Shown in pieces: positions 1-11,799 of a stretch of 64,000 nucleotides of DNA. Origin of the DNA: Coriaria nepalensis (lineage: Eukaryota > Streptophyta > Magnoliopsida > Cucurbitales > Coriariaceae); the NCBI GenBank assembly GCA_027186245.1, contig CP114497.1, forward strand, positions 9,121,501-9,185,500, given 5' to 3'. The notes under the pieces are model-generated. The model searched no databases. It was not told the origin of the DNA and saw only the letters and a list, made by a program, of their open reading frames with translations. Position 1 is the stretch's first letter. Each line of letters begins with the position of its first letter. A program made the translations under genes and the position numbers.

Positions 1-2800
1 TTCTTCCTAATGGAAATGATCATGACCTACATAATAATTAAGATTCGAGAAATTTTTGTACAAGTTTGATTTAGGGTGAGAGTGTAGATCAAACTGTTTG
101 AAATATGTCAATAGAAATTGTGTGAAAAAATTTCATATTTTACACTTGATATCTCATACAAATTCATTTCTCTCTCTTTTTTTTTTTTTTAGGGTAATTT
201 TTTTCTTTTGAATTTTATAGTGGAACTAGATAAGTGCCCCGCTTGAAGTGAACATATTCGTAATAGTGCATTTTTCTATATGTAGTGTGTTTAGTTAGGT
301 AAGGGAAAGCAATTGAAGTTAAGATAGTTTTAAATTAAAGACGTGGTTCCCATAAACTAAACTTTAAAAGATAATAATTCATATGAGATTAATTAAATAT
401 CTATATTAATTATATTTTTAAAGAATATTAATAATTTTTATATTTAATTTTAACTTTGTTGAAGAATAATTTTAACAAAATTAAACTTATTTTAATAATA
501 TTTTATCTATCGTATTAATTTTTTATTAAATAAATAAATCATGTTCTCCCATTAACTCTTTTATAAATAAATAATAAAAATAAAATAAATAATAATAGTT
601 AATTGGCTTAAATAATAAAATAAAGAACCCTAATTATCTGAAAAATTATTAGTTAAACTCATATTAGATAAAAAATTACATCAAATTTGAAAAAATTTAT
701 TTTAAAAAAACTGATGTAAATACTTTAAGGTATTAATGTATTTTTAATATTTTTTTTTAATTTCAATAATTAATATGGATTGATCTCAATTATTAAAAGT
801 TGATACTTTAAAAATACAGTATTTTTTAGATATACATGATACACGATCACGATCGCGATACAATCACAAACATCATGCTCATATAACGAATGAATAATAT
901 TATGGATAAATTTTCACTTTCACTTAAAATTATGTGGGCTATATAAGTATGTTTTGTGATAATCATACACCACTAATTTATGACATGACTTAAAGAGGCT
1001 GAATAGATATAACTAATGACATTGTGAGGTGATTATATAACGTCTAATTAAAAGATTAATAATTTATCTACTTTTTTTGACGATTAAACTATCTAATTCA
1101 ATGAACCGTACTCTATTTGTATAAACTCAAAAACTCACTCAATAAAAATGTTGAATAATATGATGCCTTTTTCTCTGTAGAAGAAGTTGTTACATGAACT
1201 TGGGTCCAATCATTGAAAGTAAATATTGGTCATTTTAAGTTTCTTGTCATTGTCTTTGAACTTAGACACCACCATGTTCTTTCATCACATTATCATTTGA
1301 TTATCTTCTTCTTGTTCTTTTCGGATTGACATGTTTGAAAACTCTTTACTTTGAAGGCAACTATCTTTTTATTTAAGAGAATTTCATCTCTCTTTAACAT
1401 GCCTAATTGACATGTTTGATCTTTTTTTTTTTTTTTTTTTTAATCTTGAAAAGATTTTGAGTTTTAATTTCCACTTTAAAAATAATATTAAGAGATTGTT
1501 TGAAAATTCTTTTTCTTTGAAGGCAACTATCATTTTATTTAGAGAATTTCACATGTCCGTGCCTAATTGAAGTTTTCTCATACCCTATTAAGGAGAAATC
1601 CCAATTTTATAAATATATATATATATAATCAAAACTGGAGATATCATACGTGGAATGTATTGAGATTGATAAATTCGTAAAAATTGAACATTACATGAAC
1701 TAATAAGTTTATTATCCTTAGATGGGGTATATACAAGTTATTGTTCAAGTAAGCACTGACGTAATATACTAACGTAATAAACTGATTCATTAAAAAACTT
1801 ATTTATTTATATCATCTTTATTATTTCCATTTTTCTCACAAATTAGCTCTCAAATTAAATTACAAATAAAAATGAATAAATTAATATTAAATTTCATAAT
1901 AAATATTCGTCCCGTCACAAAATTCATATGATTAAAAAATTATATAAATTTTATGTTCACTTATAAATCTCATTTATAATCCAACTCAGATCTCCACTAA
2001 AAAAAAAAAAAAAGAACCTAGATTTCTACAAAACTAACCCTAGATCTTTGGAAAAAAAAAAAAAAAAGAAAACCCTAGACTGAAGTTTCAATCCTCCACT
2101 TCAAATTACAAGTATGTCCTGACCGTTCCGAAGGGTTAATGAATCTGATTCACATCAGTGCAACATATACAAACAGAAGACAGACAAAAGCTGCAAGCTG
2201 ATGTTTTTCTCCTTTATTTTTTGTGGGAATAAAGTGTCTGAAAATATGGAAAATAGGAAGGAAAACAATCATGCTATGACAAAATATCTCACCTGCTTCC
2301 TTTTGCTGGTAGCTCTTGTTGTTCTCAAGTTCTCAACATACTCCTGACTCCATGAAATTGCGACAGAGAATATTATACATGGTCTTTGATTCTTACTACT
2401 ACGTGGTTCGCACTATTTCTTGTCGCCTTAAAAAGACAAATAACAATACGTTGCAATACGCATTCAATCATGTGAAGACGAGGAAGCTAGCTAGAAGTGT
2501 ATTTTATCTACCAAAGCAAAAGAATATTTGCCTTTGGATTTATATTATAAGATGGAGATTAGCTGATTATGGATATTCGGCTCGATCTTTAATCGAGTCG
2601 GACCCGATTGATGTGAGCTCGAGTACGTAAATGACCCGAGCTTGGTCCGATAAGATGCAAAGTAGAGAAAGTGATCAAACTTGGTACATACGAATTATTA
2701 ACTTAAGCATTCCTTACATCTACATTCTCTTTCACAATACACATTACACAACCGCCTTTGAGGTGATTACGAGGGAAAATGAGTTTTTTTTTTTTTTTTG
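1..2800. other. AT-rich intergenic region
   Basis: No gene is recognisable here. The stretch is strongly AT-rich with poly-A and poly-T tracts (for example 1423-1441 and 2000-2013) and a short TA run near 1614-1627. The small open frames at 2316-2858 show no known motif, no Kozak-like context and no codon bias. The only structure seen is a short dispersed duplication at 1332-1570, listed separately. Confidence 0.7.
1332..1570. repeat. Imperfect direct repeat, two ~75-80 bp copies
   Basis: Copy 1 is about 1332-1410 and copy 2 about 1497-1570. Both run from a TGTTTGAAAA-like start, through TTTGAAGGCAACTATC and a TTTATTT..AGAGAATTTCA block, to GCCTAATTGA. A poly-T tract lies between them. This is a local duplication with no coding content; I cannot say whether a mobile element caused it. 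Confidence 0.65.
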
Positions 2801-2802
2801 GT

Positions 2803-3011
2803 TGGGCCAAGATATAAAGGGCCAAGATATAAAGATGAGTCTATTAAAATGGGCCTGAACCGGTAATTTACTAGCTGTGAAATTTTGATATTTGGGCTTG
2901 AACAAAAGCCCATCACTGATTCTCTAACCCAAAAAACCTTTCAAGCCCAGACACAGATATTCGACGCTTTCTTCTCTACTCTCTACTCTACTCTACTCTA
3001 CTCTAGGGTTT
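2803..3011 (+). promoter_or_regulatory. eL6 promoter: site II (TGGGCC/T) cluster plus telo-box
   Basis: TGGGCC occurs at 2803-2808 and 2850-2855, TGGGCT at 2893-2898, and the reverse form AGCCCA at 2907-2912 and 2944-2949. A CTAGGGTTT telo-box follows at 3003-3011, preceded by a CTCTA pyrimidine repeat (about 2972-3004) typical of a TOP-like leader. Site II elements (TCP-bound) together with a telo-box are the known signature of plant ribosomal-protein and other growth-coupled promoters. No TATA box is evident. The set lies 110-320 bp upstream of the eL6 start codon. Confidence 0.75.
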
Positions 3012-3122
3012 CATTTCTTTCAGACTAATATAGCCGAAATGTCTAAGTAGGGTTGGAGCCGATTTTTCTGTGAAGGTGAGGGAACGAACACAAATTGAAC
3101 AAGAGCTTCTTGTCTTTCATCA

Positions 3123-4203
3123 ATGGCTCCCAAGCAGAACACCCTTAGGGTTAACAGCAGGAATCCCGATCTCATTAGAGGTGTCGGAAAATATTCCAGG
3201 TCAAAGATGTACCACAAGCGAGGTCTTTGGGCAATCAAGGCCAAGAACGGTGGCGCTTTCCCCCGCCACGACTCGAATCCTAAGGCCGAAGCTCCGGTGG
3301 AGAAGCCTCCCAAGTTTTACCCGGCCGATGACGTCAAGAAGCCCCTTGTTAACAAGCGCAAGCCTAAGCCTACTAAGCTCAGGGCTAGCATTACTCCTGG
3401 CACCGTTCTAATCATTCTTACCGGGAGGTTTAAGGGCAAAAGAGTTGTTTTCTTGAAACAGCTTCCATCCGGATTGCTTCTGGTCACTGGTGAGCTTCGT
3501 TATCTCCTCCACATTGGACCTTTTTGCAACGAATAATAGTTTAGAGGCGGAAATTACAATTATATTATTTGGATTGCACCAATTGAAAGTTTAATATTTT
3601 ATAGTTTCTATCCATGTTTGTTGATAGCATGATTATTAAGTTATCTGTTGCCTACGTTGGGTTGATACAAAGGAACTAACGTTGAACTTAATGATTGAAG
3701 AGTTTGCATTTCTTAAGGTTGTTATAAGAAAACATGATTCAAAGTGTGGAAGAATTAATTCTGCTTTACTTTCATAATTGCCATGAAGAGGAATTATGCT
3801 CGCTCTTTTACCTTGTTAAGGACTTTCAATTAGTCCATTCAATTTACATTTGCTTCTTAATACAGGACCATTCATACTAAACGGTGTTCCCCTAAGACGT
3901 GTGAATCAATCTTACGCAATTGCAACATCCACCAAGGTAGATGTTTCCGGAGTTAATGTGGAGAAGCTTGATGACAAGTATTTCTCAAAGGAAGTCCAGA
4001 AGAAGAAGAAGAAGGGGGAGGGGGAATTCTTCGAGGGAGAGAAAGAGGAGAAAAAGGTGCTCCCACAAGAGAAGAAAGATGACCAGAAAGCTGTGGACAC
4101 TGCTCTGCTAAAATCCAGCGAGGGAGTTCCGGAATTGAAGGCGTACTTGTCTGCAAGGTTTTCTCTCAAGTCCGGCATGAAGCCACATGAACTTGTCTTC
4201 TAG
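3123..4203 (+). CDS. RPL6: 60S ribosomal protein L6 (eL6)
   Basis: Structural protein of the large cytosolic ribosomal subunit. Two exons: 3123-3489 and 3866-4203. The intron is GT-AG (donor at 3490, acceptor TACAG ending at 3865), with phase kept through a split Gly codon. The product is 234 aa, the usual size of plant eL6. The N-terminus [20 protein letters not shown] is typical of plant eL6. It is followed by a basic linker, the KOW-like core around [20 protein letters not shown] (about residues 98-117), [12 protein letters not shown] at the start of exon 2, a lysine-rich acidic stretch, and the conserved C-terminus ending [10 protein letters not shown]. The ATG was chosen because it begins this conserved N-terminus and follows the telo-box and pyrimidine leader. 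I saw no clear C/D or H/ACA snoRNA in the intron. Confidence 0.96.
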
Positions 4204-6364
4204 AAGTGAGTGTTATGATTTGTCTAATTTTGTCAGTAATGGCGAACCTAGGTCCTGATATCATTTCCATTATCTTCATCCAATTTTGCTATGTGGATTG
4301 ATGTAGTAGATTACTACTGTATACTTTTCTCATGCAAATTTCCTTTCTCATCTACTACTCTGCTGTTTCTCAATTAGCCTGATGGAATTTGGCCTCAAGT
4401 TTCCTCAACATCAGATTATCCAAATTTACAATGGATTTCTTGGACAGCTTGTAAAATGTATAGCATTTTGTTTTGGTTTTTCGTGTTTTTTTGGTCTTGT
4501 AAAATATTTTAAACACAGCCTTCATATGATGGTTTAATCATTACATCTAGTCAACATCAACAGATGCAAAATCCAACAGATGTCCAAATCAAAGAGCACG
4601 ATTCAATATACTTTACCTATTTCCATCAGGATGAAGCTCTCACACATCTGATTGTCATCCCCAATAGCAAGCAAAATATCCTAAAGATGTCAGACCCTGC
4701 AATATAAAACGAGTTAAAAGAAACAAGCCAAAAATAAATAAATTTGATCGGTGATTAGATCCGATTACGATATTACGAGCCTCGAACGCTTTTAAGCTAT
4801 TAGAAGGTATGCTCAAATATATATATATATATCTCAAGCAATCATGTCGACAAATTATTTGTTCATATATTCTTCAGACATCAAATGTATATATACTTTC
4901 TTCAATACGGAACTCACATGGTAATCCTTTGAATATGACATACCTGAATAGTGACTACGTTTTCTACTACTTGGTCGTCTTCCTTCTTTTCTTGTACGAT
5001 AACTTGCCAAAATAAGTAGGCATGCTGACTGATATATGGTGGTACTTCATAGATCAGAATGAGAAAGAAAGATGGGGGCTCCTAGAGAAGAAGAGCCTCA
5101 TCTTTCAATAAAAAATGAACAAGAGGACTCCATCGCTTGCAGCCACAAATTTAACTGAGTACTTTATTTTTCTTGTTTCTGTTTTGGGGTAATGCCATCT
5201 TAAATGCAACTCTTCTCATTGGGTAACCAAGTTCTCTCTTTTCAGACCCCCATATCTACACTTCAAGGTCATTTTTCTATGTCGAGTACATTTAGATGTT
5301 CCTCTAACTAAAAGTGTTTGGATGCACATATTCATGATCATCATCGTAGCAAACTTGATCCAGATCAGTTAAATGTGTCTTTTTGGGTTACTTGTTCACA
5401 CCAAAAATATATTAATATTACGATCCATCTTTCAAAAAAATATTTGTCAGCCTATATGTCACGTTTTTTTAAAATACCCATTTCTTTAAAAAAAAAAAAA
5501 AAAAACCTTCACTTCAAGGGAGAAATATCTTATTTTTTATTTAATATTTATTTTATTTTAATTAAAATTCTTAAATTTATTCTTTTAAAATTTTAAATAA
5601 AATAAATTAATTCATTTAACAAAATAAAATATTAACCCGGAAACCCAGTGCTCCACCCCTGAAGAAGACCCATAAGACTCCACATTGGCTGATCTCCTTG
5701 AAGAATTAAGGATTCGAAGAGAGAAATTAGAGAAAGAAAGTAATTGATATTTCATTCATGAAGAAGAAAAGGTGTGACCACACATTTAATACACGCAACA
5801 AAGTATGTCTCACAGAATTTAACAAAACTACATATCGGATTCCATCAGCCTACATGTAGTCAGCAAAGCAGGCTGGAGCAGAAGCCATGCGCTTTGAGCC
5901 TTTCAACAACAACAACTAGGGGCCAGCTATGTAAAACATATGAGGAGATATTATTGATGTTGCGTCTCAATCATATAACTATCTCATTTCAATTTCTTAT
6001 ATGCTTACTATGTTACACGATGTAATAAGTCAGGTGGCAGCTTAGTAGTACAGTTAATATAAAAATTCAATTTATTTAAATATTTAACTAAAACACGTCT
6101 TAAAAAACAAAATTATGAATATATTTAATTTAATATATATAATTAAAATTAATTGATAAAATTTTCATCTTTAATATTTTGGCTCCAAAAAAGTAGGTCC
6201 TACTCTGCAAGTCTCTAACTTTTACGCAGATCTTTTTATTTAAAAAGCATCCACTATAGTCTATATACCAATTAAACAAAACCTCATTTTGCTTTAGCTC
6301 AAAACTCCACCTTTTTTGTCCTCTCACCTTTCCCTTCTTCTTAGATATCTTCTCCAAATTTGCA
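4204..6364. other. Intergenic region between eL6 and the C2H2 gene
   Basis: Contains the presumed 3' UTR of eL6, a (TA)n run near 4819-4834 and a poly-A tract at 5489-5504. The stretch at about 5640-5950 is less AT-rich. Read on the minus strand it has a pyrimidine-rich block (TTTCTTTCTCTAATTTCTC) resembling the U5 end of a plant LTR, but no primer-binding site or paired LTR is seen, so it is not called. Small open frames (4809-5015, 5318-5596, 5774-6025) show no recognisable domain. Confidence 0.6.
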
Positions 6365-7725
6365 ATGGCTAAACCCAGAAATCAAAGACACCTCATCAAG
6401 AAAACCCACCAGCCAGAAAAGACTAAAAACCAACCATCTTGGGCTGTTTTCAAGGGCCTCATTCTAAGCTGCAAGTATCTCCAGCCACAACAACAGCAAC
6501 CAAAACCCCACAAAATGATCCAAAAACAGCATCAAAAGGAACAATCCATGGAAAAAAGTGGGAAAAGGAGCAAGAAAATGAAGTGCTCTGGCTCTTTATG
6601 TAACAACACAAATGTGTTGCAGAGGCCAGAAACAGAGTCCCCTGAATTTCAAAAAAACAGAGCTTTTTCAAGCAACGCTGCATCTTCATCTAATAGATTT
6701 CTTAGAGAAATCAATGGAGTGATTTTAGCTTCTTCTTCTTCTTCTTCTTCTTCATTGTCTACGTCTTCTTCTACTCAGTCCTCTTCCATTGCAGGGTCCT
6801 TTAGAGCAATGCCTTTCAGGAGATTCTCTGGTTGTTATGAATGTAAAATGGTGGCTGATCCTTCTCTTGGAATCACTAGAGAACCTTCTTCTCTTAGATC
6901 AAGCATTTTTCCTTGTATTGATTGTGGTGAAATTTTCATTAAATCTGAAGATTTGGAGCTTCATCAAGCTATTACTCATGCAGGTACATACTAATTATAG
7001 TACGTCATGTTAAATGCGGTTCTTAGTAAATTTATTTTAGTTAAATTCTATGAGTTTGAAATTCTAATTCTTTGTCTTGAAAATCGGCAGTATCCGAAGT
7101 TGTTCCGGAAGACACAAGCAAGAACATAGTGGAAATCATATTCCAATCAAGCTGGTTAAGAAAGCAAACCCCAATTTGCAAAATAGACAGAATTCTCAAG
7201 GTCCACAATACCCAAAAGACCATCTCAAGGTTTGAAGAATATAGAGATTCCATTAAGACCGAGGGTAATAAGGTCCCGAAGAAACACCCCCGTTGTATAG
7301 CGGATGGGAACGAGCTTCTCCGGTTCCACTCCACCACCTTGGCATGTTCATTGGGTCTAAATGGGTCCACCAATCTTTGTAATTCAATCGCACATTGTGA
7401 TGTTTGTAGAATTATAAAGGACGGGTTTGAGGTTGTCAGAATGGAGGAGGGTAGGGGGATTTTCACCAGCGCGACTAGCGGCAATGCACACGATAAGGCA
7501 GTGGAGGTGGCGGCAGGAGGTGGTGGTGGGGATAAAAGGGTGATGCTGGTTTGTAGGGTTATTGCTGGAAGAGTGAAGAGGGGTTTGGAGGTGGTGGAGA
7601 GTAGTATGAAGGAGTATGACTCTATAGGTTGGGGTGTGGGTGCTTATTCCAATTTGGATGAGTTGTATGTGTTTAACCCAAAGGCTATTTTGCCTTGTTT
7701 TGTTGTTGTCTATAGTGGATTTTAA
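6365..7725 (+). CDS. C2H2 zinc finger protein with PARP-fold-like C-terminal region
   Basis: Plant-specific family with one C2H2 finger followed by a domain resembling the ADP-ribosyltransferase (PARP) fold, as in Arabidopsis At1g75710 and At4g27240; function unknown. Exons are 6365-6983 and 7091-7725 with a GT-AG intron, giving 417 aa. The N-terminal ~150 residues are basic and low in complexity (Gln- and Lys-rich, then a Ser run at about 120-140). The finger reads FPCIDCGEIFIKSEDLELHQ with a second His five residues later (HX4H spacing), at about residues 180-205. Exon 2 begins in the conserved HAVSEV context, followed by NIVEIIFQSSW, LRFHSTTLAC, CDVCRIIKDGF and a C-terminal segment with RVMLVCRVIAGR-like character ending YNPKAILPCFVV-like (here FNPKAILPCFVVVYSGF). 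It is probably nuclear. Catalytic activity is doubtful because the classical PARP triad is not clear by eye. Confidence 0.88.
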
Positions 7726-7863
7726 CAAAGTATCTTTTTAGTGTGCTTTGAATTTGATTGACACTATTCATAGCAACAATAGTGATATTCTTAGTTAATT
7801 CGTAATGAGGGTTGAGTCATAATATTATAACTAGAAGTTTATGGCGCCAAATAAAAATGGCAT

Positions 7864-8670
7864 GCCGAGTGGTACTTTATTTTTCCCTTTATGCAGTAGT
7901 TTCAGGTTTCTGTGGAATATCGTCGGTAATAGTGAAAAAAGAAGAAGAAGTAAGACAAAGAAGAAGCGGATGGGTGTAATGATTGAAGAGGAGACAGCAA
8001 CGTAACACGAGTAACAGTTAAAAATAAGACAGCAACATTTCTACAAAGCAATGAGGGAGGGAGCGGGAAGCCCGTGTTCCTAAAGATTGCTCCGACTTCT
8101 GTTGGGTCATAGTCAATCTGCCTTAGTACTGACTTTTCCTTGCTACTTGGACCACATCTTGCGTTAAGATATATTGTCAAGTTAATTGGAGTTTAGACTT
8201 GATAATTATATATTTCCGAGGTTTTAACTTTTTAATTAGATAACATGTAGGTTCAGCTTTCATCTTCTAATCATCTAATCACGACATCTTCTCTATAGTA
8301 TCTTCCATAAAATTCTTGAAATTTAGTTGTTACATGTTAATATTAACTAGATTTTTTTGCCGAGCGGTACTTTATTTTGCCTTTGCTCAGTAGAGTTCAG
8401 GTTTCTGTGGAATATCATCGGTAATATACTAAAAATAAAGAAGTAAGGAAAAAGAAGAAGCGGGTGGAATATCATGATTGAAGAGAAGACAGCAACATAA
8501 CATGAGCAACAGTTAAAAATAAGACAGCAACAAAGCAATGAGAGATGGGAAGCCCATGTTCCTAAAGATTGCTCTGACTAACTTCTTGTAAACCACGTAT
8601 GTTTTACTTCTGTTGGGTTACGGTCTATCTGCCTTCTAACTGACTTCTTCTTTGCTATTAGGACCATCTT
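7864..8670. repeat. Direct duplication of a ~300 bp non-coding block
   Basis: Copy 1 (about 7864-8160) and copy 2 (about 8359-8670) share GCCGAG(T/C)GGTACTTTATTTT, TCAGGTTTCTGTGGAATATC, GAAGAAGCGG, ACAGTTAAAAATAAGACAGC, GGGAAGCCC(G/A)TGTTCC and CTTCTGTTGGGT. They run in the same orientation at an offset of about 495 bp. Copy 2 has an extra ~29 bp after TTGCTCTGAC and lacks a few bases elsewhere. No reading frame is conserved between the copies, so this is a duplicated non-coding segment or an old non-autonomous element. Confidence 0.85.
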
Positions 8671-8802
8671 GAGTTCTCACCCCATTCTACCCTTTCCTTT
8701 CTTCGATTGAGAGAAATTTTAAAATAGCTCAGGATAATGTACCATCATCCAAACTGTTGGTACTATACACTCTGGACTAACTATAATGCCTCATCCGATG
8801 AT

Positions 8803-8803
<1 letters not shown>

Positions 8804-8870
<67 letters not shown>
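8804..8870. repeat. (TA)n microsatellite followed by poly-T
   Basis: A TA run at 8804-8842 passes directly into about 29 T residues (8842-8870). Compound simple repeat; the exact length may be unreliable in an assembly. Confidence 0.9.
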
Positions 8871-8874
<4 letters not shown>

Positions 8875-9086
8875 ATTTTACTACAACTACATCTTTTCTA
8901 TATAGTATTTGCCTATCAAGCAACTTGTAAAATACATGAACACTTTGAAAAGACGACAGAAACTTATAAGAGAGCTAGAGGTAGTAGTAGAGCCAAAACA
9001 AATAAGCAGAAGTTTCTTCCATCAACTCTAGAATTTTCTTTCTTTCTTTCTCTTCTTTTCACTGCCATCAAAGCAGAATCTTTGTT

Positions 9087-11162
9087 TTAGCTAGAAATCT
9101 CAATCCAGCTTATTCCAGCTTCTTTAACACCCATTTTCTTAGCAGCCTCTCTCACTTTCCCAAGCTCATCCCATATACCAATCGACCCATAAGTATTTGA
9201 AAGAGTCACATAACTCGATGGATCTTCCATGACCGGATCAAGAGCTTTAACCCGATCCACGATAAACTCAACGACCTCCCTATTCTTGTGTGCCCCACAA
9301 GCACCTAGCAGAATATTCCAAGTGGCCTTTGTCGGCTCAAATGGCATATCAACAATCAAATCCTTGGCTTCTTTCACAAAACCCGCTTGACCTAAAACAT
9401 CAACCATACAACAATAATGCTCTAAATATGGTTCCAAATCGAATTCAACTTTCATCGAATCAAAAATAATTTGTGCTTCTTTAACTAAACCGGCATGTCT
9501 ACACGCAGAAAGAACGCCTAAAAAGGTGATTTCATTAGGCTCAATCCCTAAGTCAATCATTCTATAGAACAGTCTAATTGCTTCCTTGGCTCTTCCATTT
9601 TGGCCACACCCTACAATAATCCCTGTCCAACTAACCGTGTCCTTCTCTGGCATTGAACCGAATAAAACCAACCCATCTTGGATTTCTCCACATTTTGAGT
9701 ACATATCAATAAGAGAAGTTACAGTAACCTTCTCTAACTCATACCCCTTCTTGATACAGAAACAATGAACCAATCTTCCACTTGTAATAGAAGCCAAGGT
9801 AGAGCAAACTTTCAAAATAGTTGAAACAAGAAAATGATCGATTTCAAGACCCAAATTGACCATGTCTTTGAATAACGAAAAAGCTAATCGGTTTAAATCC
9901 ATTTGGGCACATCCCATTATCAATCCGGACCAAGCTATGGTATCTTTCTTTGGAAGGCGATTGAACAAGCCTAACGCTTCATTAATACAACCCAACTTTG
10001 CATAGAGATCTATAAGAATGCTTCCTACAATATAATCTAACTCATACCCGTAAATAACAACCATACTATGTACTTGACGCCCAAATTTCAAGCTTGATAA
10101 GTTGATGCAAACTTTTAAAGCACCACTAAATGTATAGGAGTCAAAGTATGAACCCGAGTGATAAATTTTCAAAACAACATCGAAAGCTTCATGGTAATGA
10201 TTGTTAATAATGTATCCGGAAAGAATGGAATTCCATAATGCTAAGTTGTTAGAAACCAGATTCTTTTTGCCAAATAAATTAACTGCTTCACTTAGTGAAT
10301 TGCAATTAGAATACATATCGATAAGAGCAGACAAACTGAAGCAACTAGATTCGAAACCAAGCTTGATTACATAAGAATGGAGTTCTTTCCCAAAAGATAG
10401 TAGACCATGAAGAGCACATGTTTTAAGAGCACAAGGGAATGTGAACTCATCAAGCTTAAAACCTTCTTTATGCATCATAGCAACACATTCCAATGCACGC
10501 AAGCTTTCCGTATCTGTAAAACCGGAAATAATGCTATTCCAAGATACAACATTTCTTTTTGGCATGGAATGAAAAATATTCACTGCTTTATGCAGCAAAC
10601 CGGCTTTAGCATAACCCGAAATCATTGTGTTCCAAGAAGTTGTGTTTGGACATAAAGTTTTATCAAACACCTTTTGAGCATCATTCAAACTTCCGCATTT
10701 AACAAACATGTCTAGAAGGGAGTTCATTAAAATCATATCAGCTTCTAAATTGTCTCTAAATATGTGTTCAGAAATTGACTTACCTAATTGAAGATCACCC
10801 AGAAGACCACATGCTTTTAAAACGGCAGAGTACATGAATCCATTCGGGGTCTCAGATTTTGAGTCTAGCATCTCGTTGTATAGTTGGAGAGCTTCAGAGG
10901 GTCTTCCGACATCTGTATAAGCAGAGACCATGGTGGTCCATGTAATGATGTTTCTCTGAGGCATTTCATCGAACAGTTTATTTGCATAGTGCAAGTTGAA
11001 AGATTTGATATACACTGAGATCAGGTTGTTAGCGAGGAATGTGTTGCTTAATCCTCCTAATTTGATCAAGTGAGAGTGTATTGTCATTCCATGATTGAGA
11101 GCTCGTATTTGAATGCAATGGCGCAGAGCCATGGTGATTCGGGTGATGTCCATGGTGAACAA
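9087..11162 (-). CDS. E-type pentatricopeptide repeat protein, At4g08210-like
   Basis: Intronless gene for 691 aa, normal for PLS-class PPR proteins, which bind organellar RNA in a sequence-specific way for editing, splicing or stability. From about residue 40 there are degenerate 31-36 residue helical repeats with typical PLS cores: FLANNLISVYIK, ARKLFDEMPQRN-like (NKLFDEMPQRNIITW), TSWNTMISGYAKAG, NVVSWNSIISGF and VTSLIDMYSKCGEI. The C-terminus has the E motif (SSYVTLSNTYGSIGIWDELG, then a KEAGISWIEI ending). There is no DYW domain, so it is an E-class protein that would need a partner in trans if it edits. The N-terminus MDITRITMALRHC matches the Arabidopsis At4g08210 type as I recall it. 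A second ATG three codons in (11153) may be the true start. It is likely mitochondrial or plastid, though no classical transit peptide is obvious. Confidence 0.93.
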   Translation of the reverse strand: MFTMDITRITMALRHCIQIRALNHGMTIHSHLIKLGGLSNTFLANNLISVYIKSFNLHYANKLFDEMPQRNIITWTTMVSAYTDVGRPSEALQLYNEMLDSKSETPNGFMYSAVLKACGLLGDLQLGKSISEHIFRDNLEADMILMNSLLDMFVKCGSLNDAQKVFDKTLCPNTTSWNTMISGYAKAGLLHKAVNIFHSMPKRNVVSWNSIISGFTDTESLRALECVAMMHKEGFKLDEFTFPCALKTCALHGLLSFGKELHSYVIKLGFESSCFSLSALIDMYSNCNSLSEAVNLFGKKNLVSNNLALWNSILSGYIINNHYHEAFDVVLKIYHSGSYFDSYTFSGALKVCINLSSLKFGRQVHSMVVIYGYELDYIVGSILIDLYAKLGCINEALGLFNRLPKKDTIAWSGLIMGCAQMDLNRLAFSLFKDMVNLGLEIDHFLVSTILKVCSTLASITSGRLVHCFCIKKGYELEKVTVTSLIDMYSKCGEIQDGLVLFGSMPEKDTVSWTGIIVGCGQNGRAKEAIRLFYRMIDLGIEPNEITFLGVLSACRHAGLVKEAQIIFDSMKVEFDLEPYLEHYCCMVDVLGQAGFVKEAKDLIVDMPFEPTKATWNILLGACGAHKNREVVEFIVDRVKALDPVMEDPSSYVTLSNTYGSIGIWDELGKVREAAKKMGVKEAGISWIEISS

Positions 11163-11511
11163 AAATGGTGGGGATCATAGGGTATCATTTACTTTCATGT
11201 TTGTAAATTTCAGATAGTAGAAAGCTGGTAAAAATGCTAAATAGGGTCGACTAATTTGAAGCTTTAGAATAGCATGTTACTTGTTAGAGGAAGTAAACAT
11301 TGTTCATAGAAAAGATTTGCAAATTTGACACCTATAATTAGACTACATCTTACTGATGAACACCCTAATTTATCTAACAAAATATTTGTACAAGACTTGA
11401 AAACTAAAGAGGGAACGCGAGATCTAAAAGAAGAAACTAGAGGAGGATAGGAATGAAACATCAATACATATACATACTACAGTATGAAGATGGGCGGATC
11501 TACGTGCGGGT

Positions 11512-11529
11512 GGGGGGGGGGGGGGGGGG
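11512..11529 (+). repeat. Poly-G tract of 18 bases
   Basis: Eighteen consecutive G residues, preceded by GCGGGT and followed by TATCG. This is rare in a genome this AT-rich. It is likely length-variable and could form G4 structures. Confidence 0.9.
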
Positions 11530-11799
11530 TATCGTTCTACGGATTCTTTTTTTTTTTTTTTAATAATTTGGGGTCAATTTCAAATTTGCAAAAAACAATT
11601 TTTAGACATTTTTACAAAAGTTATAGGTGCTGAAATTTTGCATGCATGTTTTGAAATATATTTATAATTAACGTACTAATTTATTTGAAATAATCGATGA
11701 AAAAAATTCCTCCTGTGTCAGTGAGTATATTGAAGGCATATATTGACCCAAATACTAAATGATATTTTCTCTCTCTAAATTATTACTCTTTTAGATTTA

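Larger units (their letters stand above)
7726..9086. other. Intergenic region with a local duplication and a TA/poly-T tract
   Basis: Lies between the stop of the zinc-finger gene and the stop of the PPR gene (convergent 3' ends). It holds the ~300 bp direct duplication at 7864-8670 and the microsatellite at 8804-8870, both listed separately. No further gene is seen. Confidence 0.65.

Noticed and set aside
3490..3865. Intronic snoRNA in the eL6 gene
   Set aside because: Ribosomal-protein introns often host snoRNAs, but I found no C (RTGATGA) and D (CTGA) box pair with closing stem.
5640..5950. LTR-like pyrimidine-rich block on the minus strand
   Set aside because: Composition resembles a U5 region but there is no PBS, no TG/CA termini I can defend and no second copy.
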